From assembly GCF_047675955.1 (NCBI RefSeq), contig NC_132914.1:44292521-44356520 (forward strand): a stretch of 64,000 nt of DNA, given 5' to 3'. Below are positions 12,176 to 21,887 of the stretch, in pieces. The translations under genes were made by a program, and so were the position numbers. The notes below the pieces were generated by a model. The model saw nothing but the letters and a program-made list of their open reading frames with translations. It was not told the origin of the DNA and searched no databases. Numbering within the stretch: position 1 is the stretch's first letter; every line of letters begins with the position of its first letter. This DNA comes from Chlorocebus sabaeus (Eukaryota; Chordata; Mammalia; Primates; Cercopithecidae).

Positions 12176-12484
12176 GGGGCAGAAGCAATATTTTTTAATT
12201 TTCCCAAACTGACCAAAGATATCAAAACACATATTTTAAAGCCCGATGAATCTAGGATAAATAGAAAGAAAACCACACTTACGTATACAATAATCAAATT
12301 GTTAAGAATCAAAAAGTTTTAAAAGCAGTTCAAAGAAAGACACATTACCTTTAAAGAAATGAAAATAATCCAGAGAGCTGATTTAACAATAGAAATAATG
12401 GAATCTGGAAGACAAAGATAACATTTTCAAAGTGTTGATATCAAGTAAAAGCCAAACAAGTTTTGTACCTAAAAAAAATGTTTT
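12176..12484 (+). repeat. Old L1 ORF1-region remnant
   Basis: The stretch around 12330-12445 ('agaaagacacattaccttta', 'agcagttcaaag', 'ctggaagacaaagataac', 'tttcaaagtgttgat') resembles the RNA-binding part of ORF1 from an old L1M, in sense. It is heavily decayed and the assignment is tentative. Confidence 0.45.
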
Positions 12485-13800
12485 TGAAAGAACAAAGCTA
12501 GAGGCATCATATTAACTGACTTCAAACTATACTGCAAGTCTACAGTAACCAAAATAGCATTGTACTGGTACAAAAACAGACATGTAAATGAATAGAACAG
12601 AATAGAGAGTCAAGATATAAAGCTGCACACCTACAATTATCTAATCTTTGACAAAGTTGAAAAAGACAAGCAATGGAGAAAGGACTCCCTATACAATAAG
12701 TGGGGCTAGGATAACTGGCAATCCATATGCAGAAGAATAAAACTGGACCACTTCCTTACACCATATACAAAAATCAACTCAAGATGGATTAAAGACTTAA
12801 ATGCAAAAGCTAAAACAATAAAAATCCTAAAAGATAACCTAAGAAATACCATTCTGAACGTAGGTCCTGGCCAAGATTTCATAATGAAGATGCCAAAAGC
12901 AGCTGCAACTGTATTAGTCCATTTTCACACTGCTGATAAAGACATAACCAAGACTGGGCAGTTTACAAAAGAGAGAGATTTAATAAACTTACAGTTCCTC
13001 ATGGCTGGGGAGGCCTCACAATCATGGTGGAAGGTGAAAGGCACATCTGACATGGTGGCAGACAAGAGAAGAGAGCTTGTGCAGGGAAACTCCTCCTTAT
13101 AAAACCATCAGATCTTCTAAGATTTATTCACTATCATAAGAACAGCATGGGAAAGACCTGGCCCCGTGATTCAATTACCTCCCACCAGGTCCCTCCCACA
13201 ACATGTGGGAATTCAAGATGAGATTTGGGAGGGGACACAGCCAAACCATATCAGCAACAAAAATAAAAATTGACAAATGGGGACCTAATTAAACTAAAGA
13301 GATTCTGCACAGCAAAAGAAACTATCGACAGAGTAAATAGACAACCTACAGAATGGAAGGAAATGTTTGCTAACTATGCATCCAACAGAAGTCTGATGCT
13401 CAGTATATAAATAACTTAAACAAATTAACAAGCAAAAACCAAACAACCCCATTAAAAAGTGGGCAAAGGACATAAACAGACACTTTTCAAAAGAAGGCAT
13501 ACACACAGCCAACAATCATATGAAAAAATGCTCAACATCACTAATCATCAGATAAATGCAAATCAAAACCACAGTGAGATACCACCTCACACCAGTCAGA
13601 ATGGGTATTACTGAAAAGTCAAAAAACAAATGCTGGAGAGGTTGCAGAGAAAAGGGAATGCTTATACACTATCGGTGTGAATGTAAATTAGTTCAGCCAG
13701 TATGGAAAGTGGTTTGGAGATTTCTCAAAGAACCTAAAACAGAAACTACCATTCAACGCAGCCATCCCATTACTGGGTATACATCCAAAGGAATATAATT
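12485..13800 (+). mobile_element. L1 ORF2 fragment interrupted by a THE1 LTR
   Basis: Sense L1 ORF2 C-terminal half in two pieces, 12485-12909 and 13254-13800. They join seamlessly once the LTR at 12910-13253 and one copy of its 5-bp duplication are removed. It runs from the 'aacaaagctagaggcatc' region to 'tatacatccaaaggaatata'. It is truncated at both ends, with no 3' UTR or poly-A, and the frames are broken. Confidence 0.85.
12910..13253 (-). mobile_element. Solo THE1 LTR with 5-bp target duplication
   Basis: A 344-bp THE1-type LTR in reverse (plus edges tgtattagtcc... and ...aaccatatca). It is flanked by perfect 5-bp direct repeats gcaac at 12905-12909 and 13254-13258, the duplication length expected for ERVL-MaLR integration. 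It lies inside an L1 ORF2 fragment, so it is younger than that L1. The internal region was lost by LTR-LTR recombination. Confidence 0.95.
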
Positions 13801-14214
13801 TGTTCTACCCCCTTAACTGTAATTTTTGTCTCTCCAGGAGGTGAGATTTCTGCAAGCCTTTATCTTCTAAGACTGTTAACCATTGCTTTCTACTTAGCTA
13901 ATGCTGCTTATGCAAAACAAATGCCTCAAAGGAAAAAGTAGGGTAGACTACTGGGCTCATCTCAATGATATTGTTTTCTCTCTGGGATTTTGATCCTCAA
14001 GTCTTGACCTTCTGGATAGTTCTGCAGTTTCAAAAAGAAATTTTCAAACTTTAATCTTGCTTTGCTTGTTTTGCTTTGTGAGATGGTTGGTCTTCAACAA
14101 CTTTTATATTATTTTTAAATGTTTGAATAGTTGAAATAAATAAATTTATTTAAATGTTAAATGTTGTTTTAAAGTACAAATGTGTATTACTTATTTTTTA
14201 GAAATAGTTTTCTT
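13801..14214. other. Unassigned sequence
   Basis: AT-rich sequence with no repeat family or coding signal that I recognise. Confidence 0.4.
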
Positions 14215-14372
14215 TTAAAAAATAGTTTTTGAATAACTGGATCATGGTGGTTTGTGTCTATAGTCCCAGCGATTTGGGTCGCTGAGGTGGGATAATTGCT
14301 GGAGCCCAGGAGTTTGAGGCCAGCATGGGCAGTATAGTGAGATACCATCTCTTAAAAAATAGTTTTTGAATA
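14215..14372 (+). mobile_element. Alu monomer with perfect 21-bp flanking repeat
   Basis: A single Alu left-type monomer (14236-14351: 'tatagtcccagcgatttggg', 'cccaggagtttgaggccag', ending 'gataccatctc'). It is bounded by a perfect 21-bp direct repeat at 14215-14235 and 14352-14372 (starts ttaaaaaat, ends tttttgaata). The second copy also supplies the short A stretch that acts as the tail. The monomer looks FLAM-like. Confidence 0.88.
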
Positions 14373-15210
14373 GAACTATGAGATATGTCTACCAATGTAA
14401 TAAGCCAATTTATCAGAAAAATGTATAAATTTTCATGATTTCCAGTGCCCTCTTTCCCTTTCAAAACTATCCTCAGTTGGAAATACAGCATTGTGTAACA
14501 AAAATAATTGTGAATTTTAAAAACAGATGCCTGATTTGAATCACTTTAATAGAGAGTCACAGCCTGTTATGCAAGTTCACTGACCCACAGTCCCTTGAGG
14601 AAGGTCCTTGCAGTAACATCACAAGTACATGCTATAAATATGCTTCTTAGCTTATTGTATAAAAACCAAGTGGAGTTTCCTGGAGCTCTTCTTCCATAAC
14701 AAATAGGAAACATGAAGCAATATTATGTCCATTTAAATCCCGTGTGTGACTGTGTAGTATCATGAGCTTAATCATGTGCTATCTCTAATTGCAGTGACTA
14801 TTCCTGGTCCCTAGTATGTGGCTATTATTCTGGTTATCAGCACCTTTCTCATTAGTCTATAGATTCTTTCTATGCTATACAAATTAATTTTTGCATCTCA
14901 ATTAAACTATAACTCATATTTTAAGACAATCAACCTAGGAAAAATTAGAATCACTCCTGACTGCTCTAGCTAGCATATTAAATCAAAAATCTCTGAGTAC
15001 ACTCATATCATTAAATTCAGCCAAGATAAATTATATTCCTCTTGCTTCAGTCTACTCTAGCACCATTGGAATTAATTTTCTCATATTTTCACCAGTTTAG
15101 TTTCTCTCTTTTTTAGTCAATGCTCTGCTTTCACATAAGAGATACTGTGAGACTGAATTCTCCAACTCACATGATGACACTCTGTGTCTGAGTTTTGGCA
15201 GCATCACTAT
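14373..15210. other. Unassigned sequence
   Basis: No repeat family, exon or RNA gene recognised. AT-rich with short frames only. Confidence 0.4.
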
Positions 15211-15214
15211 TATT

Positions 15215-15660
15215 TTATTTTTATTTTTTATAATTTCAACTTTATTAATATTTTAGATCCAGGGGCATATGTGCAGATTTGTTACACAGGTATACTGCAT
15301 GATGCTGAGATTTGGGATACGATTGATCCCATCACCCAGGTAGTCAGCATAGTACCTGATAGTTTTCAACCCTTTCATGCCTCCTCCCCATCCCACTAGT
15401 AGTTCCCAGTGTCTATTGTTGCTATCTTTATGTCCATGAATACCCAATTTTTAGCTCCCACTAGCCACCCATGTGGTATTTGGTTTTCTGTTCCTCTGTT
15501 AATTAACCTAGGATAATGGCCTCCAGTGCATCTATGTTGCTGTCAAGGACATGCTTTTGTTATTTTTTATTGCTGTATAGTATTCTATGGTGTATATGTA
15601 CCACATTTTCTTTATGCAACCCCCTGTTGATGAGTACCTAGGTTGAGTCCATGTCTTTTA
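15215..15660 (-). mobile_element. L1 3' end, 5' truncated
   Basis: Antisense L1 3' UTR and ORF2 end: 'catatgtgcagatttgttac' near 15267, 'tggtatttggttttctgttc' near 15475, 'tatggtgtatatgtaccac' near 15585. It is truncated near 15660. The younger full-length L1 inserted just beyond this point, in the opposite orientation. Confidence 0.88.
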
Positions 15661-15695
15661 GATACCTTATTCTTGAGATGAGATAAGAAATTCTT

Positions 15696-16730
15696 AGAGA
15701 GGAGGGGCGGAGCAAGATGGCCGAATAGGAACAGCTCCAGTCTCCAACTCCCAGCGCGAGCGACACAGAAGACCGGCGATTTCTGCATTTTCAACTGAGG
15801 TACTGGGTTCATCTCACTGGGGAGTGCCAGACGATCGGTGCTGGTCAGCTGCTGCAGCCCGACCAGCGAGAGCTGAAGCAGGGCGAGGCATAGCCTCACC
15901 TGGAAAGCGCAAGGGGGAAGGGAATCCCTTTTCCTAGCCAGGGGAACTGAGACACACAACACCCGGAAAATCGGGTAACTCCCACCCCAATACTGCACTT
16001 TAAGCAGACAGGCACACCAGGAGATCATATCCCACACCTGGCCGGGAGTGTCCCACACCCACGGAGCCTCCCTCATTGCTAGCACAGCAGTCTGTGATCT
16101 ACCGGCAAGGCAGCAGCGAGGCTGGGGGAGGGGCGTCCGCCATTGCTGAGGCTTAAGTAGGTAAACAAAGCTGCTGGGAAGCTCGAACTGGGTGGAGCTC
16201 ACAGCAGCTCAAGGAAACCTGCCTGTCTCTGTAGACTCCACCTCTGGGGACAGGGCACAGTAAATAATAACAAACGCAGCAGCTCTGCAGACGCAAACGA
16301 CTCTGTCTGACAGCTTTGAAGAGAGCAGTGGATCTCCCAACACGGAGGTTGAGATCTGAGAAGGGACAGACTCCCTGCTCAAGTGGGTCCCTGACCCCTG
16401 AGTAGCCTAACTGGGAGACATCCCCCACTAGGGGCAGTCTGACACACCACACCTCACAGGGTGGAGTACACCCCTGAGAGGAAGATTCCAAAGCAAGAAT
16501 CAGACAGGTACACTCGCTGTTCAGAAATATTCTATCTTCTGCAGCCTCTGCTGCTGACACCCAGGCAAACAGGGTCTGGAGTGGACCTCAAGCAATCTCC
16601 TACAGCTACAACCTACAGCTGAGGATCCTGACTGTTAGAAGGAAAGCTATCAAACAGGAAGGACACCTACACCAAAACCCCATCAGTACATCACCATCAT
16701 CAAAGACCAGAGGCAGATAAAACCACAAAG
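15696..16730 (+). promoter_or_regulatory. L1 5' UTR with internal promoter and YY1 site
   Basis: About 1035 bp of GC-richer sequence before ORF1. The YY1-type core caagatggccg lies at 15713-15723, 17 bases from the element start, as in human L1, where it directs accurate transcription initiation from base 1. In human L1 the 5' UTR also drives antisense transcription. Here the antisense strand holds two long open frames (15612-16202 and 16153-16560), discussed as a finding. No truncation is seen. Confidence 0.9.
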
Positions 16731-17747
16731 ATGGGGAAAAAGCAGGGCAGAAAAGCTGGAAATTCAAAAAATAAGAGCGCATCTCCCCCGGCAAAGGAGC
16801 GCAGCTCATCGCCAGCAACGGATCAAAGCTGGACGGAGAATGACTTCGACGAGATGAGAGAAGAAGGCTTCAGTCCATCAAATTTCTCAGAGCTAAAGGA
16901 GGAATTACGTACCCAGCGCAAAGAAACTAAAAATCTTGAAAAAAAAGTGGAAGAATTGATGGCTAGAGTAATTAATGCAGAGAAGCTCACAAACGAAATG
17001 AAAGAGACGAAAACCATGGCACGAGAAATACGTGACAAATGCACAAGCTTCAGTAACCGTCTCGATCAACTGGAAGAAAGAATGTCAGCGATGGAGGATC
17101 AAATGAATGAAATGAAGCGAGAAGAGAAACCAAAAGAAAAAAGAAGAAAAAGAAATGAACAAAGCCTGCAAGAAGTATGGGATTATGTAAAAAGACCAAA
17201 TCTACGTCTGATTGGGGTGCCTGAAAGTGACGGGGAAAATGGAACCAAGTTGGAAAACACTCTTCAGGATATCATTCAGGAGAACTTCCCCAACCTAGTA
17301 GGGCAGGCCAACATTCAAATCCAGGAAATACAGAGAACGCCACAAAGATACTCCTCGAGAAGAGCAACTCCAAGACACATAATTGCCAGATTCACCAAAG
17401 TTGAAATGAAGGAAAAAATCTTAAGGGCAGCCAGAGAGAAAGGTCGGGTTACCCACAAAGGGAAGCCCATCAGACTAACAGCAGATCTCTCGGCAGAAAC
17501 TCTTCAAGCCAGAAGAGAGTGGGGGCCAATATTCAACATTCTTAAAGAAAAGAATTTTAAACCCAGAATTTTATATCCAGCCAAACTAAGTTTCATAAGT
17601 GAAGGAGAAATAAAATCCTTTACAGATAAGCAAATGCTTAGAGATTTTGTCACCACTAGGCCTGCCTTACAAGAGACCCTGAAGGAAGCACTAAACATGG
17701 AAAGGAACAACCGGTACCAGCCATTGCAAAAACATGCCAAAATGTAA
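16731..17747 (+). CDS. L1 ORF1: L1 ORF1 protein (RNA-binding chaperone)
   Basis: A 338-residue protein, the same length as human L1 ORF1p by my count. The N-terminal tail (1-50) holds SP sites at S18 and S27. A heptad-rich coiled coil spans about 52-153 and would drive trimerisation. The RRM-like domain begins near 157 (NLRLIGVPES) and the C-terminal domain carries the basic RREWGPIF stretch near 261-268. TP sites at T203 and T213 are present, so four proline-directed phosphorylation sites match positions known in the human protein. The family forms cytoplasmic ribonucleoprotein particles with its own mRNA. From about residue 45 to 135 the sequence differs strongly from what I recall of human L1HS, while the RRM and C-terminal domain are close. 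The coiled coil is known to evolve fastest. The start codon follows the 5' UTR in the usual place (MGKKQ). No stop or frameshift. Confidence 0.97.
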   Translation: MGKKQGRKAGNSKNKSASPPAKERSSSPATDQSWTENDFDEMREEGFSPSNFSELKEELRTQRKETKNLEKKVEELMARVINAEKLTNEMKETKTMAREIRDKCTSFSNRLDQLEERMSAMEDQMNEMKREEKPKEKRRKRNEQSLQEVWDYVKRPNLRLIGVPESDGENGTKLENTLQDIIQENFPNLVGQANIQIQEIQRTPQRYSSRRATPRHIIARFTKVEMKEKILRAAREKGRVTHKGKPIRLTADLSAETLQARREWGPIFNILKEKNFKPRILYPAKLSFISEGEIKSFTDKQMLRDFVTTRPALQETLKEALNMERNNRYQPLQKHAKM

Positions 17748-17810
17748 AGACCATCAAGGCTAGGAAGAAACTGCATCAACTAACGAGCAAAATAACCAGT
17801 TAATATCATA

Positions 17811-20800
17811 ATGGCAGGATCAAGTTCACACATAACAATCTTAACCTTAAATGTAAATGGACTAAATGCTCCAATTAAAAGACACAGACTGGCAAACTGG
17901 ATAAAGAGTCAAGATCCATCAGTCTGCTGTATTCAGGAGACCCATCTCACACGCAGAGACATACATAGGCTCAAAATAAAGGGATGGAGGAATATTTACC
18001 AAGCAAATGGAGAACACAAAAAAGCGGGGGTTGCAATACTAGTCTCTGATAAAACAGACTTTAAACCATCAAAGATCAAAAGAGACAAAGAAGGCCATTA
18101 CATAATGGTAAAGGGATCAATTCAACAGGAAGAGCTAACTATCCTAAATATATATGCACCCAATACAGGAGCACCCAGATTCATAAAGCAAGTCCTTAGA
18201 GACTTACAAAGAGACTTAGACTCCCATACAATAATAATGGGAGACTTCAACACTCCACTGTCAACATTAGACAGATCAACGAGACAGAAAGTTAACAAGG
18301 ATATCCAGGAATTGAACTCATCTCTGCAGCAAGCAGACCTAATAGACATCTATAGAACTCTCCACCCCAAATCAACAGAATATACATTCTTCTCAGCACC
18401 ACATCGTACTTACTCCAAAATTGACCACGTAATTGGAAGTAAAGCACTCCTCAGCAAATGTACAAGAACAGAAATTATAACAAACTGTCTCTCAGACCAC
18501 AGTGCAATCAAATTAGAACTCAGGACTAAGAAACTCAATCAAAACCGCTCAACTACATGGAAACTGAACAACCTGCTCCTGAATGACTACTGGGTACATA
18601 ACGAAACGAAGGCAGAAATAAAGATGTTCTTTGAAACCAATGAGAACAAAGATACAACATACCAGAATCTCTGGGACACATTTAAAGCAGTGTGTAGAGG
18701 GAAATTTATAGCACTAAATGCCCACAAGAGAAAGCAGGAAAGATCTAAAATTGACACTCTAACATCGCAATTAAAAGAACTAGAGAAGCAAGAGCAAACA
18801 CATTCGAAAGCTAGCAGAAGGCAAGAAATAACTAAGATCAGAGCGGAACTGAAGGAGATAGAGACACAAAAAACCCTCCAAAAAATCAATGAATCCAGGA
18901 GTTGGTTTTTTGAAAAGATCAACAAAATTGACAGACCACTAGCAAGACTAATAAAGAAGAAAAGAGAGAAGAATCAAATCGACGCAATTAAAAATGATAA
19001 AGGGGATATCACCACTGACCCCACAGAAATACAAACTACCATCAGAGAATACTATAAACACCTCTACGCAAATAAACTGGAAAATCTAGAAGAAATGGAT
19101 AATTTCCTGGACACTTACACTCTTCCAAGACTAAACCAGGAAGAAGTTGAATCCCTGAATAGACCAATAGTAGGCTCTGAAATTGAGGCAATAATTAATA
19201 GCCTACCAACCAAAAAAAGTCCAGGAGCAGATGGATTCACAGCTGAATTCTACCAGAGGTACAAGGAGGAGCTGGTACCATTCCTTCTGAAACTATTCCA
19301 ATCAATAGAAAAAGAGGGAATCCTCCCTAACTCATTTTATGAGGCCAACATCATCCTGATACCAAAGCCTGGCAGAGACACAACAAAAAAAGAGAATTTT
19401 AGACCAATATCCCTGATGAACATCGATGCAAAAATCCTCAATAAAATACTGGCAAACCGGATTCAGCAGCACATCAAAAAGCTTATCCACCATGATCAAG
19501 TGGGCTTCATCCCTGGGATGCAAGGCTGGTTCAACATTCGCAAATCAATAAACATAATCCAGCATATAAACAGAACCAAAGACAAGAACCACATCATTAT
19601 CTCAATAGATGCAGAAAAGGCTTTTGACAAAATTCAACAGCCCTTCATGCTAAAAACGCTCAATAAATTCGGTATTGATGGAACGTACCTCAAAATCATA
19701 AGAGCTATTTATGACAAACCCACAGCCAATATCATACTGAATGGGCAAAAACTGGAAAAATTCCCTTTGAAAACTGGCACAAGACAGGGATGCCCTCTCT
19801 CACCACTCCTATTCAACATAGTGTTGGAAGTTCTGGCTAGGGCAATCAGGAAAGAGAAAGAAATCAAGGGGATTCAGTTAGGAAAAGAAGAAGTCAAATT
19901 GTCCCTGTTTGCAGACGACATGATTGTATATTTAGAAAACCCCATTGTCTCAGCCCAAAATCTCCTTAAGCTGATCAGCAACTTCAGCAAAGTCTCAGGA
20001 TACAAAATTAATGTGCAAAAATCACAAGCATTCTTATACACCAGTGACAGTCAAACAGAGAGCCAAATCAGGAATGAACTTCCATTCACAATTGCTTCAA
20101 AGAGAATAAAATACCTAGGAATCCAACTTACAAGGGATGTAAAGGACCTCTTCAAGGAGAACTACAAACCACTGCTCAGTGAAATCAAAGAGGACACAAA
20201 CAAATGGAAGAACATACCATGCTCATGGATAGGAAGAATCAATATCGTGAAAATGGCCATACTGCCCAAGGTAATTTATAGATTCAATGCCATCCCCATC
20301 AAGCTACCAATGAGCTTCTTCACAGAATTGGAAAAAACTGCTTTAAAGTTCATATGGAACCAAAAAAGAGCCCGCATCTCCAAGACAATCCTAAGTCAAA
20401 AGAACAAAGCTGGAGGCATCACGCTACCTGACTTCAAACTATACTACAAGGCTACAGTAACCAAAACAGCATGGTACTGGTACCAAAACAGAGATATAGA
20501 CCAATGGAACAGAACAGAGTCCTCAGAAATAATACCACACATCTACAGCCATCTGATCTTTGACAAACCTGAGAGAAACAAGAAATGGGGAAAGGATTCC
20601 CTATTTAATAAATGGTGCTGGGAAAACTGGCTAGCCATAAGTAGAAAGCTGAAACTGGATCCTTTCCTTACTCCTTATACGAAAATTAATTCAAGATGGA
20701 TTAGAGACTTAAATGTTAGACCTAATACCATAAAAATCCTAGACGAAAACCTAGGTAGTACCATTCAGGACATAGGCATGGGCAAAGACTTCATGTCTAA

Positions 20801-21638
20801 AACACCAAAAGCAACGGCAACAAAAGCCAAAATTGACAAATGGGATCTCATCAAACTAAAGAGCTTCTGCACAGCAAAAGAAACTACCATCAGAGTGAGC
20901 AGGCAACCTACAGAATGGGAGAAAATTTTTGCAATCTACTCATCTGACAAAGGGCTAATATCCAGAACCTACAAAGCACTCAAACAAATTTACAAGAAAA
21001 AAACAAACAACCCCATCCAAAAGTGGGCAAAGGATATGAACAGACATTTCTCAAAAGAAGACATTCATACAGCCAACAGACACATGAAAAAATGCTCATC
21101 ATCACTGGCCATCAGAGAAATGCAAATCAAAACCACAATGAGATACCATCTCACACCAGTTAGAATGGCGATCATTCAAAAGTCAGGAAACAACAGGTGC
21201 TGGAGAGGATGTGGAGAAATAGGAACACTTTTACACTGTTGGTGGGAGTGTAAACTAGTTCAACCATTATGGAAAACAGTATGGCGAATCCTCAAGGATC
21301 TAGAACTAGATGTACCATATGACCCAGCCATCCCATTACTGGGTATATACCCAAAGGATTATAAATTATGCTGCTATAAGGACACATGCACACGTATGTT
21401 TATTGCAGCACTATTCACAATAGCAAAGACTTGGAATCAACCCAAATGTCCATCAGTGACAGATTGGATTAAGAAAATGTGGCACATATACACCATGGAA
21501 TACTATGCAGCCATAAAAAAGGATGAGTTTGTGTCCTTTGTAGGGACATGGATGCAGCTGGAAACCATCATTCTTAGCAAACTATCACAAGAACAGAAAA
21601 CCAAACACCGCATGTTCTCACTCGTAGGTGGGAACTGA
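17811..21638 (+). CDS. L1 ORF2: L1 ORF2 protein (endonuclease / reverse transcriptase)
   Basis: A 1275-residue protein, the full family length. The N-terminal APE-like endonuclease (about 1-239) shows N14 in the LTLN context, E43 in IQETH, the GDFNTP motif near 143-148, the SKIDH motif near 205 and SDHSA near 230. All are catalytic positions in the human enzyme. The reverse transcriptase domain (about 500-770) has the FADD active site near 702, preceded by the TGTRQGCPLSPLLFN block. The C-terminal Cys-rich segment reads C-x3-C-x7-H-x4-C in CWRGCGEIGTLLHCWWEC. The enzyme nicks genomic DNA at TT/AAAA-like sites and copies its RNA there. It begins 63 bp after the ORF1 stop, so translation would depend on reinitiation, as in other primate L1s. 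I see no missing catalytic residue. Activity is inference. Confidence 0.97.
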   Translation: MAGSSSHITILTLNVNGLNAPIKRHRLANWIKSQDPSVCCIQETHLTRRDIHRLKIKGWRNIYQANGEHKKAGVAILVSDKTDFKPSKIKRDKEGHYIMVKGSIQQEELTILNIYAPNTGAPRFIKQVLRDLQRDLDSHTIIMGDFNTPLSTLDRSTRQKVNKDIQELNSSLQQADLIDIYRTLHPKSTEYTFFSAPHRTYSKIDHVIGSKALLSKCTRTEIITNCLSDHSAIKLELRTKKLNQNRSTTWKLNNLLLNDYWVHNETKAEIKMFFETNENKDTTYQNLWDTFKAVCRGKFIALNAHKRKQERSKIDTLTSQLKELEKQEQTHSKASRRQEITKIRAELKEIETQKTLQKINESRSWFFEKINKIDRPLARLIKKKREKNQIDAIKNDKGDITTDPTEIQTTIREYYKHLYANKLENLEEMDNFLDTYTLPRLNQEEVESLNRPIVGSEIEAIINSLPTKKSPGADGFTAEFYQRYKEELVPFLLKLFQSIEKEGILPNSFYEANIILIPKPGRDTTKKENFRPISLMNIDAKILNKILANRIQQHIKKLIHHDQVGFIPGMQGWFNIRKSINIIQHINRTKDKNHIIISIDAEKAFDKIQQPFMLKTLNKFGIDGTYLKIIRAIYDKPTANIILNGQKLEKFPLKTGTRQGCPLSPLLFNIVLEVLARAIRKEKEIKGIQLGKEEVKLSLFADDMIVYLENPIVSAQNLLKLISNFSKVSGYKINVQKSQAFLYTSDSQTESQIRNELPFTIASKRIKYLGIQLTRDVKDLFKENYKPLLSEIKEDTNKWKNIPCSWIGRINIVKMAILPKVIYRFNAIPIKLPMSFFTELEKTALKFIWNQKRARISKTILSQKNKAGGITLPDFKLYYKATVTKTAWYWYQNRDIDQWNRTESSEIIPHIYSHLIFDKPERNKKWGKDSLFNKWCWENWLAISRKLKLDPFLTPYTKINSRWIRDLNVRPNTIKILDENLGSTIQDIGMGKDFMSKTPKATATKAKIDKWDLIKLKSFCTAKETTIRVSRQPTEWEKIFAIYSSDKGLISRTYKALKQIYKKKTNNPIQKWAKDMNRHFSKEDIHTANRHMKKCSSSLAIREMQIKTTMRYHLTPVRMAIIQKSGNNRCWRGCGEIGTLLHCWWECKLVQPLWKTVWRILKDLELDVPYDPAIPLLGIYPKDYKLCCYKDTCTRMFIAALFTIAKTWNQPKCPSVTDWIKKMWHIYTMEYYAAIKKDEFVSFVGTWMQLETIILSKLSQEQKTKHRMFSLVGGN

Positions 21639-21845
21639 ACAATGAGATCACTTGGACTCGGGAAGGGGAACATCACACACCGGGGCCTATCATGGGGAGG
21701 GGGGAGGGGGGAGGGATTGCATTGGGAGTTATACCTGATGTAAATGACGAGTTGATGGGTGCAGCACACCAACATGGCACAAGTATACATATGTAGCAAA
21801 CCTGCACGTTGTGCACATGTACCCTACAACTTGAAGTTTAATAAT

Positions 21846-21876
<31 letters not shown>
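21639..21876 (+). promoter_or_regulatory. L1 3' UTR with G-rich tract, poly-A signal and tail
   Basis: A polypurine G-tract capable of forming a G-quadruplex lies at 21694-21714 (GGGGAGGGGGGAGGGGGGAGGG-type). AATAAA signals occur at 21846-21851 and 21850-21855, followed by an A run at 21858-21878 that merges with the target duplication. This arrangement is standard for primate L1. The 'gttgatgggtgcagcacacc' wording and the 'aataaataaatt' end fit what I recall of monkey L1s. Confidence 0.92.
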
Positions 21877-21887
21877 AAGAAATTCTT

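Larger units (their letters stand above)
15696..21876 (+). mobile_element. Full-length L1 retrotransposon, both ORFs open
   Basis: A complete non-LTR retrotransposon of about 6.2 kb: 5' UTR promoter (15696-16730), ORF1 (16731-17747), a 63-bp inter-ORF spacer with stop codons, ORF2 (17811-21638), 3' UTR (21639-21857) and an A tail of about 20. Perfect 11-bp target-site duplications (aagaaattctt) lie at 15685-15695 and 21877-21887. Full length, a perfect duplication, a pure A tail and two uninterrupted frames of 338 and 1275 codons all indicate recent insertion and possible competence for retrotransposition. The divergent ORF1 coiled coil and the 'aataataataaataaatt' 3' end fit an Old World monkey L1 lineage rather than human L1HS; this is by memory. 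A lesion in key residues not visible by eye could still inactivate it. Confidence 0.97.

Noticed and set aside
18122..19523. Minus-strand frames inside L1 ORF2
   Set aside because: Shadows of the long sense frame, with no independent coding evidence.
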